From Halomonas beimenensis (GTDB lineage: Bacteria > Pseudomonadota > Gammaproteobacteria > Pseudomonadales > Halomonadaceae), in contig NZ_CP021435.1 of assembly GCF_002549795.1 (NCBI RefSeq), positions 2,666,001 to 2,730,000 on the forward strand: a stretch of 64,000 nt of DNA. The letters are read 5' to 3'. The translations under genes were made by a program, and so were the position numbers. Numbering within the stretch: position 1 is the first letter of the stretch; each line of letters opens with the position of its first letter. Of this stretch, positions 56,667-64,000 are shown in pieces. The notes beneath the pieces were generated by a model that saw only the letters and a program-made list of their open reading frames with translations, had not been told where the DNA came from and did no database searches.

Positions 56667-57441
56667 CCAAGACCGTTCGTGGGACGTCCAGGCGGTGAAG
56701 GAGCATGCCAACTGGTTGGAATGCGTGGCGCCTTACCTGGACGGCGAACTGAACGCCCGGGAACGTCGGGAGATGACTCGGCACCTGGCCACCTGCCCCC
56801 TCTGCCAGCGAGAGCTGGAACGGCAGCGAGCCGTGGCATGCCGACTGGAGGCGCTCAAGCCCACCGCAGAGTCCTCCGCCGCCATGGAGCGGCGTCTTCG
56901 GCGTCGCTTGCTGGGGACGCCGTCTCGACGTCCCCCCAGGCGGCCCTGGTGGGGCTGGCTCGGGTGGGGACTGGCCTTGGCTCAGGCCTGTCTGCTGGTG
57001 ACCCTTTGGCTGCCGAGCTGGTCAGCCCGGGATGGCGTACCGATGGTGGACGATGCCGTGGCCGATTATCGGCATGTCCTGGCCGATCGACTGCCCCCCC
57101 GCTCCACCATGGACACCGACGCCCTGTCTCGCGCGCTCTCCCTGTCGATCGAGCCCCTTCAGGCGCCGGACGTGACCTTCCTCGGCGGCTGGGAGACGGT
57201 CCTTCAGGAACAGCCCGCCGCCGCCCTGGCTTATCGCGTCAAGGAGCAGGTGATCGTGCAATACGTGGTTACCGAACCCCTGTTCTTCAACCAGGCAAGC
57301 GTACGCGACGCCGTTGCTCGACAGGGCCATTACATCACCCGGCAGGGCCGTCAGGGAATCGTCGGCTGGCCGGACAGCCACGCAGGCTCGCTGCTGGTTG
57401 GCGAGCTGCCCACCGAGGAACTGGTCAGGCTCAGGCTCTGA
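56659..57441 (+). CDS. anti-sigma factor with zf-HC2 zinc finger and one membrane span
   Basis: 260 residues. The HxxxCxxC zinc-binding motif is 'HLATCPLC' (about 42-49), typical of anti-sigma factors that hold an ECF sigma. One membrane helix lies at about 95-115. The remaining periplasmic domain (about 145 residues) should sense the signal; it has no recognised fold. Overlaps the sigma gene. Confidence 0.88.
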   Translation: MSDQDRSWDVQAVKEHANWLECVAPYLDGELNARERREMTRHLATCPLCQRELERQRAVACRLEALKPTAESSAAMERRLRRRLLGTPSRRPPRRPWWGWLGWGLALAQACLLVTLWLPSWSARDGVPMVDDAVADYRHVLADRLPPRSTMDTDALSRALSLSIEPLQAPDVTFLGGWETVLQEQPAAALAYRVKEQVIVQYVVTEPLFFNQASVRDAVARQGHYITRQGRQGIVGWPDSHAGSLLVGELPTEELVRLRL

Positions 57442-57499
57442 GCGCTTTCCACCGAGTTCCTTTATTTCGTCACGACCTGCAAGACAAGGAGATTGCCGC

Positions 57500-57904
57500 A
57501 TGATGCTTCGCTATTCCCTGGCTGCTGCCGCCCTCACGTTCGGCCTCGCCGGCACCGCTGCCGCTCAGAGCCTCGAGGTCTCGGCCCAATCGGCCGGCGA
57601 TACCGCCACGGTGGATGCCGTCGACGTCGACGAGGCTGCCTTCGTGGTGGTGCACGAAAGCGATGCGGAAGGCAACATCGTCGCCCCCGCCTCCATCGGC
57701 CATGCCGCAGTGGCCGCGGGGGTAGAGACGGCCATCCGGATCCCCCTGGAACGGGAGGTAACGGCCGGCGAGCGCCTGTTCGTGATGCTCCACCGAGATA
57801 GCGGCGAGCCCGGCGTGTATGAGTTCGGCCCCGGCTCGGTGGACGTCGATCCCCCCATGATCCGGGAGGGCAAGCCCGTCGTTCGCCCCGTGCCGGTGCA
57901 GTGA
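57500..57904 (+). CDS. small secreted protein, DUF7282-like
   Basis: 134 residues with a signal peptide ending near 'GTAAAQSLE'. The mature part has the 'ATVDAVDVDEAAFVVVHESDAEGNIVAPASIGHAAV' and 'LFVMLHRDSGEPGVYEF' pattern of the DUF7282 family of extracellular beta-sandwich proteins. Function unknown. AAGGAG lies before ATG 57500; a second ATG is at 57503. 58 bases after the anti-sigma gene. Confidence 0.75.
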   Translation: MMLRYSLAAAALTFGLAGTAAAQSLEVSAQSAGDTATVDAVDVDEAAFVVVHESDAEGNIVAPASIGHAAVAAGVETAIRIPLEREVTAGERLFVMLHRDSGEPGVYEFGPGSVDVDPPMIREGKPVVRPVPVQ

Positions 57905-57910
57905 CACCGT

Positions 57911-57930
57911 GGGCCGGGCTTGCCCGGCCC
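57911..57930 (+). terminator. hairpin after the DUF7282-like gene
   Basis: Nine-base perfect stem GGGCCGGGC/GCCCGGCCC with TT loop, then TAGCCTTCTTT. A possible terminator or attenuator before the cytochrome gene. A further dyad GAATCCG/CGGATTC (57946-57952, 57983-57989) follows. Confidence 0.6.
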
Positions 57931-58015
57931 TAGCCTTCTTTCCGCGAATCCGCCGCCGCCCCCGAGCACGGGGTGTGACTCACGGATTCGTCCGTCGCCC
58001 GACGAGAGGACGATC

Positions 58016-59461
58016 ATGAAACCAGCCCTTCTTCCCTGGCTCGCCGCCTCCCTGCTGGCAAGCAGCGCTCCTGTGCTCGCCGCCCCCCAGGCGAATGCCG
58101 AGGGCGCAGAGCTCTATGCCCGCCACTGTGCCGACTGCCATCAACCGAACGGTGAAGGCCTGAGTGGCATCTTTCCGCCCCATCGCGGGCACGTCGGCGC
58201 GCTCTACGCCGCCCGGGGCACGCCCGATGGACGGCATTACCTGGGCCAGGTGGTATTGAATGGCCTGACCGGGCCGATCACCGTCAAGGATGAGACCTAC
58301 GATGGCAACATGCCGGCCTGGGAAGGCGCGCTGCCCCCTGGCGAGATCGCCGCCGTGCTCAACTTCATGCTCCTCGAGCTCGACCCCGCGGGCCTGCCCG
58401 ATGACTTCAGACCCTACACCGCCGAGGACATCGCCGACCTGAGCCGGGAGGACCTCGATGGCCAGGACGTCCGTCGCCTGCGTCAGGGGCTCGATCGGTT
58501 CGGCGAACAGGCCACGCCGACGGTGGCGAAAGCGGAGACACCGGCAGAGGACACGACGCCTCTGCCACTCGAGTCGCTCTTTCCCCAGGCGATCCAGGTG
58601 GCCGTGCAGAACAGCGGCCTCGTCACGGTGCTGCCCTCCGGGGAGGCCTGGCCGGGCATCGAGGGGGCCCACTACGATGCCCTGAGCCCGGACGGCACTC
58701 GACTGCTGGTCTCGGGTTTCAAGACCGGCAATGTCTATCTCCTCGATGCCCGCAGCGGCGATGTGGAAGCGACCCTTCCGGTGGGCGGAGTGGCACAGGG
58801 GGTGAAGATATCGCCCGACGGCCGCCTGGGCCTCGCGGCGTTGCCCGACGGCAACCGCGTGGCGGTGATCGACATGGAGGAAGGGGTGCTGATCGACCAG
58901 ATCCCGGTCGGCCCGGAACCCCACAACAGCGTGTTCAGCGAGGACGGTGACCTGGCCTACGTGACGCTGCAAGGCGGCGGTGCCATCGCCGTGGTGGACA
59001 TGCGGCAACTGGCGAAGCGCGATGAAATCGCGACCCCGGGCCTCGAGACGCCGCACAACCTGGACATCAGCGCCGATGGCCGCAGGCTGTGGATCCGGGA
59101 CTTCGTCGGCCGGGTCGGCGTGCTCGACCTGGAAACGGAGGAAATGCTGAAGACACTGGCGGTCGGCAACGGCCACGGAGGGATCGATGTCATTCCCGGC
59201 GGAGCCTATGTGGCGACCGGGGCGATCGCGGACTCCACCATCAGCGTGATCGATGCGCGCGACTTGACGCTCGCCGCCGAGGTGGAGGTAGGCAGCGGTC
59301 CCCATGGCGTGAGGGCCAGCCGCGATGGTCGCTACCTGTACGCCTCGATCACCGCCGACGACACCGTGGCGGTGATCGATACCCGAACCCTGAAGGTAGT
59401 GGCTCGGGTCCCCGCGGGTGGCGCCTTCCCGTTCTGGATCGCCGTCCCCGGCAATCCTTGA
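58016..59461 (+). CDS. cytochrome c with YVTN-type beta-propeller
   Basis: 481 residues, exported (signal peptide ending near 'PVLAAPQ'). One class I heme-c site, CADCH, lies near residues 40-44, with a probable Met ligand in 'DGNMPAWEGAL'. From about 195 to the end, seven 40-residue blades with 'SPDG...VAVIDM' and 'DTVAVIDTRTLKVVARVPAG' form a YVTN propeller. The fusion resembles periplasmic electron-transfer dehydrogenases or nitrite/heme-d1-related proteins, but no d1 ligands are seen. Substrate unknown. Last gene of the ECF block. Confidence 0.82.
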   Translation: MKPALLPWLAASLLASSAPVLAAPQANAEGAELYARHCADCHQPNGEGLSGIFPPHRGHVGALYAARGTPDGRHYLGQVVLNGLTGPITVKDETYDGNMPAWEGALPPGEIAAVLNFMLLELDPAGLPDDFRPYTAEDIADLSREDLDGQDVRRLRQGLDRFGEQATPTVAKAETPAEDTTPLPLESLFPQAIQVAVQNSGLVTVLPSGEAWPGIEGAHYDALSPDGTRLLVSGFKTGNVYLLDARSGDVEATLPVGGVAQGVKISPDGRLGLAALPDGNRVAVIDMEEGVLIDQIPVGPEPHNSVFSEDGDLAYVTLQGGGAIAVVDMRQLAKRDEIATPGLETPHNLDISADGRRLWIRDFVGRVGVLDLETEEMLKTLAVGNGHGGIDVIPGGAYVATGAIADSTISVIDARDLTLAAEVEVGSGPHGVRASRDGRYLYASITADDTVAVIDTRTLKVVARVPAGGAFPFWIAVPGNP

Positions 59462-59474
59462 GGCACGCGGTCCG

Positions 59475-59602
59475 ATCGAGTGCGGGGACCTCCACTTCTG
59501 CGACGTCCCCGCCGCGAAGACCGCCGGCCCGGCTTCTCGGCGATCCCCGAGTCGCGCAGCGAGCCGGGCATCGAGCGCCTGGCGGCGCCGATCCCGCAGG
59601 CC
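59475..59602 (+). pseudogene. remnant of a tauR-like gene 3' end
   Basis: By hand alignment this 128-base segment matches 55591-55719 of tauR at about 115 of 129 columns, with one base missing that breaks the frame. It starts 13 bases after the cytochrome stop and has no upstream part. It encodes nothing functional. See the finding on the block boundary. Confidence 0.85.
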
Positions 59603-59645
59603 GTCGGCACTCTCCGATCCCGAGCGCGATATCGCCCGCCCATGA

Positions 59646-59670
59646 AGAAGCCGCCTCGCGGGCGGCTTCT
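59646..59670. terminator. terminator hairpin, tauY end
   Basis: Ten-base perfect stem AGAAGCCGCC/GGCGGCTTCT with a TCGCG loop, 22 bases beyond the tauY stop on the minus strand. The A/T ends on both sides suit a bidirectional terminator. Confidence 0.75.
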
Positions 59671-59691
59671 CGGATCTGGCTGGGGAGTGGC

Positions 59692-61131
59692 TCAGAGCAC
59701 CTCGTCCTTCAGGTAGTACCAGCGATACAGGAAGCGCTGCCCGAAGCGCCGGAAGGGCGCGAAGGCCTGGGATTCGACCTTCTCCCGGAGGTTCGGGAAC
59801 GGCAGCCTGGAGGTGAAGATCGGCAGGTCCAGCTCCTGGCCATGCCCGGCGATCCACTGGGCCAGGCGCCGCCCGGCCTGGGCGGAATACATGACCCCGT
59901 TGCCGCCATAGCCCAGGGCGTAGTAGATGGTCTCCCGCGGGTCGGGCTGGTGAATGCGCGGCATCATGTCATGGCTGACGTCGACCCAGCCCCACCAGGA
60001 GTAGTCGAGCTCGATGCCCTCGAGGGCCGGGAACTTGCGATGCATGTCGCCGACCAGCAGCCGCTCGTACTTCTTCTGGGGCGCATCGCGGCCGGTGATG
60101 GCGCTGCGGCTGCCGATCTGCAGGCGGTTGTCGGGCAGCAGCCGATAGTAGTGGCGCAGCACCCGGGTGTCGGTGATGATCTGGTGGGTGCGCAGGTTGC
60201 AGGCCTCGCGCTCCGCGTCGGTGAGCGGTCGCGTGACGATGGAGTTGGAGAGGATCGGCAACAGGCGGTTCTTGAGCTGGGGATGCAGGCTCTGGGAGGT
60301 ATAGCCGCCGGTGGCGATGCCCACCGCCCGGGCCTTCACCACGCCGCCCGGCGTCTTGAGGTAGTGCACGCCGCCTCGGGTCTCCCAGCCCTGTACCGGG
60401 CTGGCCGGGTGGATCTTGACGCCCAGCGCCCGGGCCTTGCGATGATAGCCGAAGGCCAGCTTGCCGGCATGGATGCCGATGCCCTCGGGCTCGTGCATCG
60501 CCCCCGCGGCCTCCTGGTCGCCGATCCACTCGCGCTTGACCGTATCGGCATCCAGGATCCGCGCATCGTAGCCGAAGGTCTCCCGCAGCAGCTTGGCTTC
60601 CTTCTCCAGGGTCGGCATCACCTTGTCGCGGTGAGCCAGATACAGATGGCCACCCGGCTGGGGATCGCAATCGATGTCGGCGATCAATCCCTTGAAGGTG
60701 TCCATGGCGTCCAGGCACTCGCGATGCAGCTTCAGGGCGGTGTCCAGGCCGTAGCGCTGGATCCACTGGGAACGCTTGAGGCGGCCCGAGGCGCACTGGG
60801 CCTGCCCGCCGTTGCGGGTCGAGCAGCCCCAGCTGGTGCGGTTGGCCTCGAGCACGGTGGCCTTGATGCCGTACTCCCGGGCCAGGAAGATGGCGGCGGT
60901 CAGGCCGGTGAAACCGGAGCCGATGATCACCACGTCGGCATCCGTGTCCTGCGTGATCGGGCCGTCATCCGCCGGAGGCTCGCCGGCCGTCCCGATCCAG
61001 TAGGTGGGCGCATAGTCGCGTCCCGCCCCCGGGGTCGCACTCTTCAGGGGATCGTAGGCCGGATCGTACGGATGGGCGGGAGAGGTCGCCTGCTGCGTCG
61101 CCGCCCCGGCGTTTGGCATTGTTGTCTCCAT
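59692..61131 (-). CDS. tauY: FAD-dependent oxidoreductase, probable taurine dehydrogenase large subunit
   Basis: 479 residues. FAD-binding 'DVVIIGSGFTGLTAAIFLAREYGIKATVLEAN' and 'YYALGYGGNGVMYSAQAGRRLA' define the DadA/PuuB-like fold. The pairing with a small SnoaL-like protein (tauX, 46 bases upstream) and xsc on the same strand supports TauY: taurine is oxidised to sulfoacetaldehyde plus ammonium. Without the neighbours a D-amino acid or putrescine oxidase would be equally likely. Confidence 0.78.
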   Translation of the reverse strand: METTMPNAGAATQQATSPAHPYDPAYDPLKSATPGAGRDYAPTYWIGTAGEPPADDGPITQDTDADVVIIGSGFTGLTAAIFLAREYGIKATVLEANRTSWGCSTRNGGQAQCASGRLKRSQWIQRYGLDTALKLHRECLDAMDTFKGLIADIDCDPQPGGHLYLAHRDKVMPTLEKEAKLLRETFGYDARILDADTVKREWIGDQEAAGAMHEPEGIGIHAGKLAFGYHRKARALGVKIHPASPVQGWETRGGVHYLKTPGGVVKARAVGIATGGYTSQSLHPQLKNRLLPILSNSIVTRPLTDAEREACNLRTHQIITDTRVLRHYYRLLPDNRLQIGSRSAITGRDAPQKKYERLLVGDMHRKFPALEGIELDYSWWGWVDVSHDMMPRIHQPDPRETIYYALGYGGNGVMYSAQAGRRLAQWIAGHGQELDLPIFTSRLPFPNLREKVESQAFAPFRRFGQRFLYRWYYLKDEVL

Positions 61132-61177
61132 GAGAGGACTCCTCGCAGTCGGATGCCGTGGTTCGGACCTCGTCGGA

Positions 61178-61561
61178 TCAGGCGTTGACGGGCGGACGAT
61201 TCTTGCGGAAGGCGTTCTTCACGGCGATCTTGCCGTCGCGGAAGGTGAAGGCATCGATCATCCGCGCCTCGCTGCGTACGCCGTCGGTGGTGGTGCCCTT
61301 GTAGGTGGACTCGGTGAAGCCCTTGTCGCCGATCACGTGGTGCTCGGCGTCGACCCAGCAGGCGTCCGGAGCGGTCTTCCAGGCGTTCTGCAGACCTTCG
61401 CGGACCTCGGCCTGTCCCACGAAGCTCTTGCCCTGCAGCTCCGGGCCGGCGATGGCGTGGAAGACGCAGTCCTCGGTCATCATGTCCATCACGGCGTCGA
61501 TGTCATGACGGTTCAGGGCGTCGCTGAAGGCCTGGAGGAAGGTGGTGTCGGGTTGGCTCAT
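61178..61561 (-). CDS. tauX: SnoaL-like (NTF2) protein, probable taurine dehydrogenase small subunit
   Basis: 127 residues, NTF2/SnoaL cone fold ('FLQAFSDALNRHDIDAVMDMMTEDCVFH', 'RMIDAFTFRDGKIAVKN'). TauX proteins are annotated in this superfamily. Start at 61561 has AGGAG upstream; the in-frame extension to 61624 is not needed. Directly precedes tauY. Confidence 0.75.
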   Translation of the reverse strand: MSQPDTTFLQAFSDALNRHDIDAVMDMMTEDCVFHAIAGPELQGKSFVGQAEVREGLQNAWKTAPDACWVDAEHHVIGDKGFTESTYKGTTTDGVRSEARMIDAFTFRDGKIAVKNAFRKNRPPVNA

Positions 61562-61641
61562 GTCGGTCTCCTGAGAGTTGTCATTGTGAGGTGAAGCGCA
61601 GCGAGCGGGGCACTCGGCCCCCATCGCTTACGAGCCTACTG

Positions 61642-61681
61642 ATCCCGCCGGCCCGGCATTAGCGCCAGTTGCCGGCGGGAT
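61642..61681 (-). terminator. hairpin between the oxidase gene and tauX
   Basis: Eleven-base stem ATCCCGCCGGC/GCCGGCGGGAT with an 18-base loop, 25 bases after the oxidase stop on the minus strand. No T run, so attenuation or RNA stability is as likely as termination. Confidence 0.45.
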
Positions 61682-61705
61682 ATTGGGCCAGCCTCGCGGC
61701 CCGGC

Positions 61706-62842
61706 TTAGCCGGTCGCGGCCAGCGGTTCGGCGGCGGCCAGCCGCGCGGCCGGGCGGAAGGGCGTCGGGTCGAGGATCGGCGCGCGCCCCAGCAGCTCGT
61801 CGACCAGCAGTCGGGTCGCGGCCGGTGCCAGCACCAGGCCATTGCGGTAGTGGCCGGCATTGACGAACAGGCCCGCCACGCCGGGGATCTCGCCGATGAA
61901 GGGCAGGCCGTCGGGCGCCCCCGGCCGCAGCCCCGACCAGTGATGCTCGACCTCGCACTCGGCCAGCGCCGGCAGGATGGACACCGCGCTGGCATGCAGG
62001 GACGCCCGGGCCTCGGGGGTAGGCGTCTTGTCGAAGCCGGCCTCCTCCAGGGTCGAGCCCACCAGCACGCGCCCGTCGGCCCGGGGAATCAGATAGCGCC
62101 CGCCGCGCAGCACCACCCGTTCCAGCCACTGCCGGCTCCCGGTGACGGTCGGGGTCCTGAACACCATCATCTGCCCCTTGACCGGCCTGACCGGCAGGGC
62201 GATCCCCAGGGGCGCCAGGAGCTGGCCCGTCCAGGCCCCGCCGCACAGGATCACCCGGCCGGCCGTGAAGCGCCCGGCGGCGGTGTCGACGCCATGGATA
62301 CGGCCGCGGGCCACCACCAGGCGCTCGACCGGGCAATGCTCGTGCAGGGTGATGCCCGGCAACGCCTGCAGCCGGGCACGCAGCGCCTGGCCCAGCCGGG
62401 GGTTGCGCAGGCTGCCCAGGGTGGGCATCCACAGCCCGCCCTCGAGGCCCTCGGTCAGGCGGGGTTCCCGGGCATAGACGGCATAGGCATCGACCCGGCT
62501 CAGGGGCTTGTCGACGCGCCCCGCCCAGGCCATGGCCTGGGGCGCGTCCTCCAGGTCGAGGTAGAGCAGCCCCTGGCGGCGAAACTCCGGGTCGATGCCG
62601 GTCGCCTCGGCCAGGTGGGCCGTCAGGTGGGGATAGCGGCCCTCCGACCAGCTCGCCAGTTGCGAGATGGGGGCCGGATGCCGCCAGGGATAGAGCGGCG
62701 AGACGATGCCGCCCCCGGCCCAGGAGGCCTCCCCCCCGCAGGGGCCTCGCTCCACGAGGGTCACCTCGTGACCGGCCTCGGCAAGTTGCCAAGCGGTCAT
62801 CATGCCGATGACGCCACCACCGATGATCAGAAAGTCCTTCAT
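61706..62842 (-). CDS. FAD-dependent glycine/D-amino acid oxidase (ThiO-like)
   Basis: 378 residues. 'DFLIIGGGVIGMMTAWQLAEAGHEVTLVERG' is the FAD motif and 'GGEASWAGGGIVSPLYPWRH' is typical of ThiO glycine oxidases. The C-terminus 'AGHYRNGLVLAPAATRLLVDELLG' also fits ThiO. ThiO makes dehydroglycine for ThiG, whose gene is 19 kb away; a role in taurine-derived amine metabolism is also possible from location. GAGGAG precedes the ATG. Confidence 0.8.
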   Translation of the reverse strand: MKDFLIIGGGVIGMMTAWQLAEAGHEVTLVERGPCGGEASWAGGGIVSPLYPWRHPAPISQLASWSEGRYPHLTAHLAEATGIDPEFRRQGLLYLDLEDAPQAMAWAGRVDKPLSRVDAYAVYAREPRLTEGLEGGLWMPTLGSLRNPRLGQALRARLQALPGITLHEHCPVERLVVARGRIHGVDTAAGRFTAGRVILCGGAWTGQLLAPLGIALPVRPVKGQMMVFRTPTVTGSRQWLERVVLRGGRYLIPRADGRVLVGSTLEEAGFDKTPTPEARASLHASAVSILPALAECEVEHHWSGLRPGAPDGLPFIGEIPGVAGLFVNAGHYRNGLVLAPAATRLLVDELLGRAPILDPTPFRPAARLAAAEPLAATG

Positions 62843-62894
62843 GGGTCGTCTCCTCGAAACCGTGGTTGTGGGGAGTCATGACGCGGCCACAAAA

Positions 62895-62938
62895 AAGCCC
62901 CGGCCTGGCGCGTCTCGTCGCCGGTGAGGCCGGGGCTT
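62895..62938 (-). terminator. strong terminator after xsc
   Basis: Twelve-base perfect stem AAGCCCCGGCCT/AGGCCGGGGCTT (62895-62906 and 62927-62938), followed on the minus strand by six T (62891-62896). It separates xsc from the oxidase and tauXY genes. Confidence 0.88.
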
Positions 62939-62979
62939 GGCGAGGGCGTCAGCTCAGCGAGAGAGCGGCGCCGCCCGTC

Positions 62980-64000
62980 TTACACGTAGTCCTGGTACTT
63001 CTCCAGCAGCCGCACCGGCTTCTTCAGCGCGTCGCGGCGGAAGGGGTCGCCCAGCTCCCGGGTGCACATGATCTCCAGGATGCAGGTCTTGCCCTCGTTC
63101 ATCTGCAGGTCCACCGCCTTCTTCAGCGCCGGGCCCACGTCCTCGATGCGATCCACGGTGATCCCCTCGGCGCCCATCGCCCGGCCGATCTCGGCGAAGC
63201 TCTGGTTGTCCAGCTCGCCGGCCACGAAGCGACGGTTGTAGAACTCCACCTGGTTCTTCTTCTCCGCGCCCCACTGGCGGTTGTGGAACACCACCGCGGT
63301 CACCGGGATGTTGTGGCGCACCGCGGTCATGGTCTCCATCAGGCTCATGCCCCAGGCGCCGTCCCCGGCGTAGGCGATCGCCGGACGCTCCGGCGCCGCC
63401 ACCTTGGCGCCGATGATGGTCGGCAGCGCATAGCCGCAGTTGCCGAAGCTCATCGGCGCGAAGAAGCTGCGCGGCCGGTCGAAGCGCAGGTAGCTGTGCG
63501 CCACGGCGTTGATGTTGCCGATGTCGGTGGACACCATCACGTCCTCGGGCATCGCCTTCTCCAGCTCCCGCAGCACCTGGCGCGGGTGCAGGTACTCGCC
63601 GCCGGAGAACGGCGTCTCGCCGGCCGCCTCGTCGATGGCGTCGAGGCTGAACGGGTCCTTCTCGTGGGTCCACTCGTCGAGCTCGCGCTCCCACGCCGCC
63701 TTCTCGCTGGCGATCAGCTCGGCACGCTGCCCCTTGCTGGCGTCGCACTTGAGCTCGCGGCCCGCCAGGCGCTCGGTGATCGCCTCGGCGGCTTCCCTGG
63801 CGTCGCCGCAGATGCCCACCGCGATCTTCTTCACCAGGCCCAGCATCTTGTGGTCGGCGTCGATCTGGATGATCTTGGCGTCCTTCGGCCAGTAGTCCAG
63901 GCCGTGCTGCGGCAGGGTGCCGAACGGCCCCAGCCGCGTGCCCAGCGCCACCACCACGTCGGCCTGGGCGATCAGCTTCATGCCCGCCTTGGAGCCCTGG
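62980..64000 (-). CDS. xsc: sulfoacetaldehyde acetyltransferase, C-terminal part (5' cut by window edge)
   Basis: The frame is open to base 64000, giving about 340 C-terminal residues. 'MKLIAQADVVVALGTRLGPFGTLPQHGLDYWP', 'IAYAGDGAWGMSLMETMTAVRHNIPVTAVVFHNRQWGAEKKNQ' (TPP-binding GDG-x-N region) and 'MGAEGITVDRIEDVG' match Xsc. With TPP and phosphate it converts sulfoacetaldehyde to acetyl phosphate and sulfite, the desulfonation step of taurine and isethionate use. Confidence 0.93.
   Translation of the reverse strand, partial: QGSKAGMKLIAQADVVVALGTRLGPFGTLPQHGLDYWPKDAKIIQIDADHKMLGLVKKIAVGICGDAREAAEAITERLAGRELKCDASKGQRAELIASEKAAWERELDEWTHEKDPFSLDAIDEAAGETPFSGGEYLHPRQVLRELEKAMPEDVMVSTDIGNINAVAHSYLRFDRPRSFFAPMSFGNCGYALPTIIGAKVAAPERPAIAYAGDGAWGMSLMETMTAVRHNIPVTAVVFHNRQWGAEKKNQVEFYNRRFVAGELDNQSFAEIGRAMGAEGITVDRIEDVGPALKKAVDLQMNEGKTCILEIMCTRELGDPFRRDALKKPVRLLEKYQDYV

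Noticed and set aside
59494..59643. Small open frames between the cytochrome gene and the tauY terminator
   Set aside because: They overlap the tauR remnant and have no ribosome-binding site or conserved features.
61706..62842. Naming the FAD oxidase thiO outright
   Set aside because: Motifs fit ThiO, but it sits in a taurine region, far from thiG; the glycine oxidase and D-amino acid oxidase families cannot be separated by eye.

Overview
The window looks like chromosome from a moderately halophilic gammaproteobacterium of the Halomonas type. This rests on very GC-rich coding sequence, a stand-alone ectoine hydroxylase gene (ectD), a class I-type polyhydroxyalkanoate synthase, three complete TRAP transporters, and products that read like Halomonadaceae families. 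No rRNA, tRNA, CRISPR array or complete insertion sequence was recognised. All function calls come from reading motifs and gene order; no database search was run.

Layout. 1-4.8 kb: the tail of an alpha/beta hydrolase, a four-gene MCE-type lipid transport operon (permease, ATPase, MCE protein, lipoprotein) and a fructosamine-kinase-like gene. 4.8-9.4 kb: fasciclin protein, small NIF3-like protein and a TRAP transporter. 9.4-15.6 kb: two NUDIX hydrolases, a prolyl-hydroxylase-like 2OG oxygenase fused by overlap to a PAS histidine kinase, phaC on the opposite strand, and a FixJ-like regulator; a 110-bp MITE-like element sits in the phaC/regulator divergent region. 15.6-23.4 kb: mixed small metabolic genes, including an alpha/beta hydrolase and an SDR that both lack their catalytic residues. 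23.4-32.6 kb: ectD, a four-gene acyl-CoA degradation cluster, an MFS carrier, a methyltransferase and a VOC protein. 32.8-37.3 kb: membrane protein, lipid A-type acyltransferase, then tenA and thiC, each behind its own TPP riboswitch. 37.3-44.3 kb: outer-membrane protein, ackA-pta, a methyltransferase, and a UPF0324 exporter-thiS-thiG operon. 44.5-50.3 kb: a more AT-rich, probably acquired cassette of GMC oxidoreductase, Tat-exported TRAP system and IclR regulator with palindromic operators. 50.3-64 kb: a taurine (organosulfonate) region on both sides of an ECF sigma-factor block.

How they work together. The right end can be read as a pathway: TauKLM-type TRAP uptake under a MocR/TauR-type regulator, TauXY taurine dehydrogenase to sulfoacetaldehyde, and Xsc to acetyl phosphate plus sulfite. 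Pta in the same window could convert acetyl phosphate to acetyl-CoA, and the UPF0324 protein is a candidate sulfite exporter. Thiamine genes (tenA, thiC, thiS, thiG, possibly the ThiO-like oxidase) supply the TPP that Xsc needs.

The most notable observation is that a roughly 3.7-kb block (ECF sigma factor, zinc-finger anti-sigma factor, a small secreted DUF7282-like protein and a cytochrome c/beta-propeller protein) separates tauR from tauY. It ends in a 128-bp degenerate copy of the tauR 3' end, a scar that points to insertion by recombination. The block carries its own ECF-type promoter and has no obvious known function.
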